From the NCBI GenBank assembly GCA_902706235.1, contig CACSJR010000006.1:186001-250000 (forward strand): a stretch of DNA of 64,000 nucleotides. Reading direction: 5' to 3'. The first letter of the stretch is position 1; the number at the start of each line of letters is the position of its first letter. Shown here one piece after another: positions 57,270 through 64,000 of the stretch. A program made the position numbers and the translations under genes. The stretch comes from Citrobacter sp. 18056 (GTDB lineage Bacteria > Pseudomonadota > Gammaproteobacteria > Enterobacterales > Enterobacteriaceae). Under the pieces are notes generated by a model. It worked only from the letters and a program-made list of their open reading frames with translations, had not been told where the DNA came from and made no database searches.

Positions 57270-58466
57270 ATGAGTTATGAAATTGCCACTTCTGGCCTGA
57301 ATGCTGTCGATCAGCAGCTGGACAGCATCAGTAACAACATCGCTAACGCCGGTACGGTCGGCTACAAATCTACCACCACTCAGTTCTCTGCCATGTATGC
57401 AGGCACCCAGGCGATGGGCGTCAGCGTGGCCGGAACGGCACAGAGCATTTCAAAAGGCGGTTCGTTCCTCTCCACCGGCAGCTCTCTGGATCTGGCGATC
57501 AACGGCGGTGGTTTCTTCGTGACCGCGGACACGGAAGGCAACACGTATTACACCCGCGCAGGTTCCTTCACAACCGACAAAAATGGCTATCTGGTCGACC
57601 CGTCAGGGAACTATGTGCAGGGTTATCCAGTGGATGACAGCAACAGCCTGGAAGAAGGGAACGTGACCAATCTGCAGATTTCAACAGAAAGTCTGCCGGC
57701 TGAAGCGACCACCACCATGTCCTTTACCGCCAACCTGAACGCTAGCGATGAGCCTATCGACAGCAGTGTGAACCCTTTCGACCCGTCGGATATGGATTCC
57801 TACAACGATACTTACACCACCACGGTATACGACTCGCTGGGCAACGAACATACCGTTAACCAGTACTTCGTAAAAACCGGGGATAACACCTGGGATGTGC
57901 ATTACACCTTTGACGGAGAAGAGCAAAGCACGACCACCTCGCTGACCTTTGATCCGAATACCGGCAAGCTAACGTCCCCGACGGCACCGATTTCGCTGAA
58001 TTTCCCGACCGACAGCGCAGCGCCTATTGATATGACTATCGATTACAGCGATTGCACGCAGTATGGCGCTGACTTCTCCGTCACCACCAACAATGCCGAT
58101 GGTTACACCTCTGCACAGGTGAATGGCGTACAGGTCGATGAAGACGGCAAAGTGTATGCGACTTACAGCAACGGCGAACGCCTGCTGGAAGGCCAGGTAG
58201 TACTGGCAGAATTCCCGAGCACGTCCGGTCTGGAAGCAGTGAGCGGCACCTCCTGGACTGAAACCAGCCAGTCTGGCGCCCCTCTGATCGGTGTACCCGG
58301 CACCGGCACTACCGGCACGCTGGAAGCGGGCGTTCTGGAGCAGTCCAATGTCGACATTACCCAGGAGCTGGTCAACCTGATGACCGCGCAGCGTAACTAT
58401 CAGGCCAATACCAAAGTGATCTCCACCGATACGCAGCTCGATCAGGCACTGTTCCAGGCAATGTAA
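57270..58466 (+). CDS. flgE: Flagellar hook protein FlgE
   Basis: 398 residues, close to the usual 400. N-terminal D0 motif GLNAVDQQLDSISNNIANAG, FlgE/F/G central domain with LAINGGGFFVTADTEG and YTRAGSFTTDKNGYLVDPSG, and the C-terminal D0 helix VDITQELVNLMTAQRNYQAN with KVISTDTQLDQALFQAM. Few basic residues, as in the other axial proteins here. 35 bp after flgD. Confidence 0.97.
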   Translation: MSYEIATSGLNAVDQQLDSISNNIANAGTVGYKSTTTQFSAMYAGTQAMGVSVAGTAQSISKGGSFLSTGSSLDLAINGGGFFVTADTEGNTYYTRAGSFTTDKNGYLVDPSGNYVQGYPVDDSNSLEEGNVTNLQISTESLPAEATTTMSFTANLNASDEPIDSSVNPFDPSDMDSYNDTYTTTVYDSLGNEHTVNQYFVKTGDNTWDVHYTFDGEEQSTTTSLTFDPNTGKLTSPTAPISLNFPTDSAAPIDMTIDYSDCTQYGADFSVTTNNADGYTSAQVNGVQVDEDGKVYATYSNGERLLEGQVVLAEFPSTSGLEAVSGTSWTETSQSGAPLIGVPGTGTTGTLEAGVLEQSNVDITQELVNLMTAQRNYQANTKVISTDTQLDQALFQAM

Positions 58467-58475
58467 GGCAGATAA

Positions 58476-59210
58476 ATGGATCGTTTAATTTATACCGCCC
58501 TGAGTGGGGCCACCCATTCGTTGATGGAACAGCAGATAAGCGCCAACAACCTCGCCAACGTCAATACAGGCGGGTTTCGCAGCGATATCGCGTTATCACA
58601 GTCCGACCAGGTGCAGGGGCAGGGTTTTGCGACCCGTTTTATGAGTGCGGAAAACCAGAGCGGGATTAACGACAGCGCCGGGATCCCGGAAAAAACGGAC
58701 CGTCCACTGGATGTCGCGATTTCCGGCAAAGGGTATATCGCGGTGCTCGATTCCTCTGGCAACGAAGTTTATACCCGTAACGGCAATATCCAGCAGAACG
58801 ACCAGGGCCAGTTGACGATCAACGGCCATCCGGTGCTTGGCGATAACGGACCGATCATCCTGCCGCCGAATGCCATGGCCTCTTTTGGCAGCGACGGCAC
58901 CCTGTCCGTCACGCCAGATGATGGCGATGTGAAAGGCACGATGGATGTGGACCGTCTGAAGCTGGTGGATATCCCGGTCAATAATCTGGCTAAAAATCAG
59001 GAAGGGATGTTAGTCACGGCCAACGGCGTTCCGGCAGCCGTTAACGAAGACATCAAGGTTAGCGGCGGTTATCTGGAGAGCAGTAACGTTTCGGCGATCG
59101 GTGAAATGATGGCGTCGATCTCCCTCAATCGTCAGTTCGAGTCGCAGATCAAAATGATGAAAGCGGCCGAAGATTTGAGTGATTACGGTAACCGTTTATT
59201 GGAAGGCTAA
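58476..59210 (+). CDS. flgF: Flagellar rod protein FlgF
   Basis: 244 residues. D0 motif HSLMEQQISANNLANVNTGG, the FlgF/G domain with PLDVAISGKGYIAVLDSSG, and the C-terminal SNVSAIGEMMASISLNRQFE with AAEDLSDYGNRLLEG. Part of the rod between FlgC and FlgG. Confidence 0.96.
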   Translation: MDRLIYTALSGATHSLMEQQISANNLANVNTGGFRSDIALSQSDQVQGQGFATRFMSAENQSGINDSAGIPEKTDRPLDVAISGKGYIAVLDSSGNEVYTRNGNIQQNDQGQLTINGHPVLGDNGPIILPPNAMASFGSDGTLSVTPDDGDVKGTMDVDRLKLVDIPVNNLAKNQEGMLVTANGVPAAVNEDIKVSGGYLESSNVSAIGEMMASISLNRQFESQIKMMKAAEDLSDYGNRLLEG

Positions 59211-59243
59211 TGAGCAGCCTTATGAATTCAGGATAGTAGCTTT

Positions 59244-60029
59244 ATGAATGCAGCATTATGGATCAGTAAAACGGGTCTGTCCGCGCAAGACGCGGAGATG
59301 AGTGCGATTGCCAACAACATTGCCAACGTGAATACCGATGGCTTTAAGCGCGATCGCGTCATGTTCCAGGACTTGTTCTACCAGACGCAACGCGCCCCGG
59401 GTGCGATGCTGGATCAGGATAACCTGATGCCAACCGGTATCCAGTTCGGTAGCGGTGTCCGCATTGTGGGCACCCAGAAGATCTTCACCGAAGGGAATAT
59501 CGAAACCACCGACAACCCGATGAACATTGCGATCATGGGGCAGGGTTTCTTGCAGGTGCAAAAGACCAATGGCGATATCGCCTACACCCGTGATGGTGCG
59601 CTGGAAGTCAATGCCGATGGCGTGCTGACCAATGCGCAGGGTCTGCCACTGGAGCCGGAAATTGATGTCCCACAAGGGGCAACGAATTTCGCCGTCGGTC
59701 AGGATGGCACGATTACCGCCCTGCTGCCGGGAGAGAGTGATGCCACGGTACTGGGTCAGCTGACGTTGGTTAACTTCACCAACCCGGCAGGCTTGCAGGC
59801 CGAAGGCGACAACCTCTACCTGGAAACAGTGGCCAGCGGTCAGCCGACCGAAGGCGATCCGGGCGAGGATGGCATGGGGACGATTCAGAACAATGCGCTG
59901 GAAGGCTCAAACGTCGATATCGTCAACGAGATGGTGGCGATGATCACCGTCCAGCGTGCCTACGAAATGAACGCCAAGATGGTGTCTGCGGCGGATGACA
60001 TGCTGCAGTACATCAATCAGAACCTGTAA
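59244..60029 (+). CDS. flgG: Flagellar distal rod protein FlgG
   Basis: 261 residues, the standard length. Motifs: GLSAQDAEMSAIANNIANVN, GVRIVGTQKIFTEGNIETTD, NPMNIAIMGQGFLQVQ, and the C-terminal EGSNVDIVNEMVAMITVQRA with SAADDMLQYINQNL. A hairpin (GGGGGCCA / TGGTCCCC, 60046-60071) follows before flgH. Confidence 0.97.
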   Translation: MNAALWISKTGLSAQDAEMSAIANNIANVNTDGFKRDRVMFQDLFYQTQRAPGAMLDQDNLMPTGIQFGSGVRIVGTQKIFTEGNIETTDNPMNIAIMGQGFLQVQKTNGDIAYTRDGALEVNADGVLTNAQGLPLEPEIDVPQGATNFAVGQDGTITALLPGESDATVLGQLTLVNFTNPAGLQAEGDNLYLETVASGQPTEGDPGEDGMGTIQNNALEGSNVDIVNEMVAMITVQRAYEMNAKMVSAADDMLQYINQNL

Positions 60030-60092
60030 AAGGGTATCAGTAGCCGGGGGCCATGCTCAGGTGTGGTCCCCGTGACAGTGAGTGAAACACGT

Positions 60093-60758
60093 GTGAAAAA
60101 GTACCTGTGGCTTATGGCAGTTGTCTTACTGCTTGCCGGATGTGAATCCCAGACCATCCTGGTGAAAAAGGACGACGAATTTTATGCTCCCCCGAAAACC
60201 GACACTGATGTCACTGCCGCAGGCCGGGCAGGGGGTGTTTTTGAATCGGGTTATAACTGGTCGTTAACGGCCGATCGCCGCGCCTACCGCGTGGGCGATA
60301 TTTTGACCGTGATCCTGGAAGAATCTACCCAGTCGAGCAAACAAGCGGGCACCCAGTTCGGTAAGAGCAACACCGTCGATATTGCACCTCCGGTGGTGTT
60401 TGGCAAAACCAAAGACAAAATATCCGGCTCGATTGATGCCAATCGCGATTTCGATGGCAGCGCCACCTCGCGCCAGCAGAACAGCCTGCGAGGCTCAATA
60501 ACGGTTTCGGTCCATCGCGTTCTGCCAAATGGCGTGCTGGAACTGCGGGGTGAGAAATGGCTGACCCTCAATCAGGGCGATGAATACATCCGCCTGAGCG
60601 GCCTGGTGCGCGCCGATGATATCGAAAACGATAACTCGATTTCGTCGCAGCGAATTGCCAACGCGCGAATCTCTTACGCCGGACGCGGTGCGCTGAGCGA
60701 TGCCAACGCGGCGGGCTGGCTGACCCGAATCTTCAACCATCCGCTGTTCCCAGTGTAA
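60093..60758 (+). CDS. flgH: L-ring lipoprotein FlgH
   Basis: 221 residues from a GTG at 60093, giving a compact lipoprotein signal ([17 protein letters not shown], read with Met first) and lipidated Cys17. In-frame GTGs at 60063 and 60072 would add up to ten residues; the first lies within the arm or loop of an RNA hairpin. The rest is a FlgH domain: [53 protein letters not shown] and [16 protein letters not shown]. Outer-membrane ring. Confidence 0.9.
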   Translation: MKKYLWLMAVVLLLAGCESQTILVKKDDEFYAPPKTDTDVTAAGRAGGVFESGYNWSLTADRRAYRVGDILTVILEESTQSSKQAGTQFGKSNTVDIAPPVVFGKTKDKISGSIDANRDFDGSATSRQQNSLRGSITVSVHRVLPNGVLELRGEKWLTLNQGDEYIRLSGLVRADDIENDNSISSQRIANARISYAGRGALSDANAAGWLTRIFNHPLFPV

Positions 60759-60771
60759 TCCGGAGAGTTAT

Positions 60772-61896
60772 ATGCAAAAGCGCAATCGTCCCTGGATGAA
60801 AGGGATCCTCAGTGCCGTGGCAGCAAGCTGCCTGCTGATGCCAGCGATCGCTTCCGCGCAGAGTCTTGAATCTCTGGTCAGCGTGGAAGGTATCCGTGAT
60901 AACCAGCTGGTGGGTTATAGCCTGGTCGTCGGCCTGGATGGCACGGGTGACCGAAACCAGGTGAAATTCACCAATCAGACCCTCACCAATATGCTGCGTC
61001 AGTTTGGTGTCCAGCTGCCGGGGAAAATTGACCCGAAGGTGAAAAACGTGGCCGCGGTGGCGGTCAGTGCGTCTCTGCCGCCAATGTATTCGCGCGGTCA
61101 GAAAATTGATATCACCGTCTCCTCGATTGGCGATGCCAAAAGCCTGCGCGGCGGCACGCTGCTGCTGACGCAGCTGCACGGCGCCGATGGCGAAGTGTAC
61201 GCGCTGGCCCAGGGCAGCGTGGTGGTCGGCGGCATGAATGCGGCCGGAAACAGCGGTTCCAGCGTGACCGTCAATACGCCAACCGCGGGGCTTATCCCCA
61301 ATGGCGCGACGGTCGAGCGTGAAATCCCGAGCGATTTCAATATGGGCGACTCCGTCACCCTCAACCTGAAGCGTCCCTCCTTTAAAGATGCCAACAGTAT
61401 CGCCATGGCTATCAACAGTAGCTTTGGCGGCGGCGTGGCGTCAGCCAAAAGCGCAACCAGCGTCTCTGTGCTGGCCCCTACCGATCCCGGACAGCGCGTG
61501 GCGTTTATGTCTCGCCTCGACGATGTTCAGGTCAACGCCGAGCGCGTCCGGGCGCGCGTGGTCTTCAACTCCCGGACCGGTACCGTGGTGATGGGCGACG
61601 GCGTGCGTCTGCATGCGGCCGCAGTCAGCCATGGCAGCCTGACCGTTTCTATCAGTGAAAGTCGTAATGTCAGCCAGCCAAATGCCTTTGCTAATGGCCG
61701 GACCGTGAACGCCGCACAAAGCAATGTGTCGGTGAATCGCCCGCATTCGCAAATGATTACGCTGCCGGAATCCACCAGCCTGCGCACGTTGGTCAGCGCG
61801 CTCAACGGGCTTGGCGCCTCGCCAGACGATGTGATGTCTATTTTGCAGGCGCTGCATGAAGCCGGTGCGCTGGATGCCGATCTGGAGGTCATCTGA
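60772..61896 (+). CDS. flgI: P-ring protein FlgI
   Basis: 374 residues with a signal peptide (about 1-30, ending AIASA-Q). Conserved start [20 protein letters not shown] then [12 protein letters not shown], the TNMLRQFGV motif, and the C-terminal [20 protein letters not shown]. Periplasmic P ring, chaperoned by FlgA. Its stop overlaps the flgJ start by one base (TGATGG). Confidence 0.97.
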   Translation: MQKRNRPWMKGILSAVAASCLLMPAIASAQSLESLVSVEGIRDNQLVGYSLVVGLDGTGDRNQVKFTNQTLTNMLRQFGVQLPGKIDPKVKNVAAVAVSASLPPMYSRGQKIDITVSSIGDAKSLRGGTLLLTQLHGADGEVYALAQGSVVVGGMNAAGNSGSSVTVNTPTAGLIPNGATVEREIPSDFNMGDSVTLNLKRPSFKDANSIAMAINSSFGGGVASAKSATSVSVLAPTDPGQRVAFMSRLDDVQVNAERVRARVVFNSRTGTVVMGDGVRLHAAAVSHGSLTVSISESRNVSQPNAFANGRTVNAAQSNVSVNRPHSQMITLPESTSLRTLVSALNGLGASPDDVMSILQALHEAGALDADLEVI

Positions 61897-62207
61897 TGGA
61901 CAAGATTTTACCGGCTGTGACCAAAGGCCTTGAGGGTGGCGACCCGTTGATGGCGCCAAAAATCAAGGCTAACGACCTGCATAAAGCTGCACAGCAGTTT
62001 GAAGCCATCTTTCTGCGCAACATGTTGAAAGAGATGCGTAAGACCAACGAACTTTTTGATTCGAAGGATGACCCGTTTAACAGCGATTCAGTCCGCACTA
62101 TGCAGGGGTTCTACGACGACACCCTAAGCAACCTGCTGTCACAACAGCAGGGAATTGGCATTGCGGAAATGCTTGTTAAGCAGCTCTCTCCTCGTCATCA
62201 GAAATAA
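61896..62207 (+). CDS. flgJ: FlgJ, rod-cap domain only
   Basis: 103 residues, against about 313 in E. coli. It contains just the N-terminal rod-binding domain (KANDLHKAAQQFEAIFLRNM, then GIGIAEMLVKQLSP). The C-terminal peptidoglycan hydrolase domain is missing and no other muramidase gene lies in this part of the locus. Short FlgJ proteins occur in many flagellar systems, where a separate hydrolase opens the wall. The stop is followed by a normal gap, so this is not a recent truncation. Confidence 0.93.
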   Translation: MDKILPAVTKGLEGGDPLMAPKIKANDLHKAAQQFEAIFLRNMLKEMRKTNELFDSKDDPFNSDSVRTMQGFYDDTLSNLLSQQQGIGIAEMLVKQLSPRHQK

Positions 62208-62225
62208 GAAAGTGCGGTCACGGCT

Positions 62226-62253
62226 TAAGTTATGCGGTGTTTGCGCCGCTTAA
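62226..62253 (+). promoter_or_regulatory. Possible sigma-28 promoter of flgK
   Basis: TAAGTTAT-N11-GCCGCTTA resembles the sigma-28 consensus TAAAGTTT-N11-GCCGATAA with exact spacing, 54 bp before the flgK ATG. FlgM encoded nearby supports sigma-28 control of late genes. The same bases can fold as a hairpin (GTTATGCGG / CCGCTTAAC), so part of the match could reflect a terminator-like structure after flgJ. Confidence 0.55.
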
Positions 62254-62306
62254 CAGGTCAAACAATTGAAAGAATTTACCGGCCCTGAGCCAGTAAGGAA
62301 ACGCTG

Positions 62307-63683
62307 ATGGATATGATTAACATTGGGTATAGCGGGTCATCGGCAGCTCAGATTGAGCTGAACACGACGGCGATGAACACCGCGAATGCCATGACCCCGG
62401 GCTACACCCGCCAGGTGGTCGAGATTAGTGCGATGGGCGCCAGCTCAGGCTCGGCGAACAGCCCAGGTAATGGGGTGCAGGTGGACAGTATTCGCCGCGT
62501 CTCCGACCAGTACCTGGTAAGCCAGGTGTGGAACGCCGCCAGTGATAATGGCTATTACAGCACCCAGCAAACCTATCTGACTCAGCTGGAATCGGTTCTC
62601 AGCGACGACAGCAGCAGCCTGAGTACAGGCTTTGATAACTTCTTCGCTGCCCTCAGCGCGGCCTCTTCCAGCCCGGATGATATGGCGCTGCGTGAACAGG
62701 TGCTGAGTGAATCGGCGGCGCTGGCCATGCGCTTTGATAACACCGCGTCTTACATCGACTCACAGAGCAGCCAGTTGGTGAGTCAGGAAGAGGCGATGGT
62801 GTCGCAAATCAACACCCTCACCTCCGGGATTGCCAGCTATAACCAGCAAATTGCCCAGGCCGAAGCCACAGGGCAGGATGCCTCCGCCCTGTATGACGAA
62901 CGCGATCAAATGGTGGAAGATTTAAGCGGGATGGTGGATGTACAGGTTAACGTCGATGATAAAGGTAACTACAACGTTTACCTGAAAAATGGTCAGCCGC
63001 TGGTCAGCGGGACCGATGCTGCTTCGCTTGAGCTGGACAACAACGACGACGGCTCTCAGGCGATGACCCTGACGTTCGCTGGCACCACGTATGATATGAG
63101 CATGGATACTGGCGGCTCGCTGGGCGCGCTCTTTGACTATCAAAGTGACGTGCTGGATCCGTTGACGGAGACCACCAACAGCATTGCCGAGCAGTTCACT
63201 ACGGCAGTCAACGATCAGCTGGCACAGGGCTATGACCTGAATGGCGATCCCGGTGTCCCGTTGTTTATTTATGACCCCGCCGATCCGAACGGTCCTTTGC
63301 TGGTGAACCCGGATATCACTCCCGATCAGCTGGCCTTCTCCAGCTCGCCGGATGAGAGTGGTAATGGCGACAACCTGCAAGCCCTGATTGGTATCGCGAA
63401 TGATCCACTGGATATTGCCAATATTGGCTCAGTGACTGTCGGCAACGCCTGTTCCGCGATTATCAGTAACATCGGGATCTACAGCCGTCAGAACCAGACC
63501 GAAGCCGAAGCCTCTGCCAACGTCTACACCGAAGCGCAAAACCAGCGCAGCAGCGTCAGCGGCGTCAGCATGGACGAAGAAGCGGTAAATCTGATCACCT
63601 ATACCCAGATTTATCAGGCCAATCTGAAGGTTATCTCTACAGGCGCAGATCTTTTTGACTCCGTCCTGCAGATGACCAGCTAA
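62307..63683 (+). CDS. flgK: Hook-filament junction protein FlgK
   Basis: 458 residues, shorter than E. coli FlgK (547), probably through smaller outer domains. D0/D1 motifs: GYSGSSAAQIELNTTAMNTA then GYTRQVVEISAMG, STGFDNFFAALSAASSSPDD, and the C-terminal VSGVSMDEEAVNLITYTQIY. Exported with FlgN. 15 bp before flgL. Confidence 0.95.
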   Translation: MDMINIGYSGSSAAQIELNTTAMNTANAMTPGYTRQVVEISAMGASSGSANSPGNGVQVDSIRRVSDQYLVSQVWNAASDNGYYSTQQTYLTQLESVLSDDSSSLSTGFDNFFAALSAASSSPDDMALREQVLSESAALAMRFDNTASYIDSQSSQLVSQEEAMVSQINTLTSGIASYNQQIAQAEATGQDASALYDERDQMVEDLSGMVDVQVNVDDKGNYNVYLKNGQPLVSGTDAASLELDNNDDGSQAMTLTFAGTTYDMSMDTGGSLGALFDYQSDVLDPLTETTNSIAEQFTTAVNDQLAQGYDLNGDPGVPLFIYDPADPNGPLLVNPDITPDQLAFSSSPDESGNGDNLQALIGIANDPLDIANIGSVTVGNACSAIISNIGIYSRQNQTEAEASANVYTEAQNQRSSVSGVSMDEEAVNLITYTQIYQANLKVISTGADLFDSVLQMTS

Positions 63684-63698
63684 CCCGGAGGGAGAATC

Positions 63699-64000
63699 AT
63701 GCGAGTCAGTACCCAGCAGTCCTATGTGACCATGAACAACAGTTTCAGCCAAATGTCCGAACAGCTTTCGCACGTCATGACGCAGATGGCGACCGGGAAA
63801 CGTATCCTGTTACCGTCGGACGATCCGATTGCGTCCACCCGTATCACCCAGTTAAACCGTCAGCAGGCTTCCATTGAGCAGTATCAGGGCAATATCGAAG
63901 CGGTCTCTGCCAGTCTGAGCCAGCAGGAATCGGTGCTGGACGGGGTAAACAACGATTTGCTCTCCATTCGTGACGATCTGCTTCAGGCCTCCAATGGCAC
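63699..64000 (+). CDS. flgL: Hook-filament junction protein FlgL (3' end outside window)
   Basis: The first 100 codons are present from an ATG with GGAGGGAGA upstream. Flagellin-like N-terminal D0/D1: VTMNNSFSQMSEQLSHVMTQ, then MATGKRILLPSDDPIASTRI. The frame is open to the last base of the window. FlgL binds FlgK at the hook-filament joint. Flagellin and motor genes would be expected further right. Confidence 0.95.
   Translation, partial: MRVSTQQSYVTMNNSFSQMSEQLSHVMTQMATGKRILLPSDDPIASTRITQLNRQQASIEQYQGNIEAVSASLSQQESVLDGVNNDLLSIRDDLLQASNG

Noticed and set aside
61896-62207. flgJ as a truncated pseudogene
   Set aside because: The rod-binding domain is complete with a normal stop and spacing, and hydrolase-free FlgJ proteins are common in other flagellar systems.

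Overview
The window is chromosomal DNA from a gammaproteobacterium of the Enterobacteriaceae, close to the Escherichia/Salmonella/Citrobacter group. The evidence is the conserved gene order allR-gcl-hyi-glxR ... purK-purE / lpxH-ppiB-cysS / ybcJ-folD / fim genes / argU tRNA, two ERIC repeats, and a Salmonella-type fimAICDHF-fimZ-fimY cluster between folD and argU. I cannot fix the genus from the sequence alone.

Layout. (1) 1-18200: allantoin/glyoxylate catabolism. A rightward arm (allR, gcl, hyi, glxR, allantoin permease, allB, ybbY, glxK) takes allantoin and glyoxylate to tartronate semialdehyde and glycerate-2-phosphate. A leftward arm (allE, allC, allD) takes allantoate to oxalurate. A second rightward arm (allF/fdrA, allG/ylbE, allH/ylbF, allK/ybcF) splits oxalurate to oxamate and carbamoyl phosphate and recovers ATP. 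(2) 18205-19866: purEK with its PurR-type operator. (3) 19857-30033: an accessory island between two identical 17-bp direct repeats. One repeat overlaps the purE operator. The island holds a TacAT-type toxin-antitoxin pair, a vapC remnant, a ttuABCD-like tartrate cluster, a GNAT enzyme, an MFS exporter and a broken transposase. (4) 30179-37297: a small membrane protein, lpxH, ppiB, cysS, a LacI-type regulator with a glucose-family PTS permease (at the place where E. coli has ybcI), ybcJ and folD. (5) 37298-46420: type 1 fimbriae, fimZ, fimY and tRNA-Arg(UCU). (6) 46421-49145: a tRNA-flanking region with tandem 11-bp repeats, a small secreted repeat protein I do not recognise, an ERIC element and an AI-2E-family membrane protein. 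(7) 49375-64000: an EAL-like protein with a damaged active site, then a flagellar locus that runs off the right end: a three-domain glycosyltransferase, a FliB-like protein lacking the cysteine cluster, flgN-flgM-flgA leftward and flgBCDEFGHIJ-flgKL rightward.

The most notable signal is in region 7. Two near-identical sigma-54 (-24/-12) promoters occur, one before flgB and one before the FliB-like/glycosyltransferase pair, and a sigma-28-like element lies before flgK. Sigma-54 control, divergent flgA/flgB and a FlgJ without its hydrolase domain resemble a secondary (lateral, flag-2/Laf-type) flagellar system. The shared promoters tie the unusual glycosyltransferase and the altered FliB relative to the same regulon, so they may form an undescribed flagellar modification module. 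All functional statements are inferred from sequence and known families; nothing was computed by alignment.
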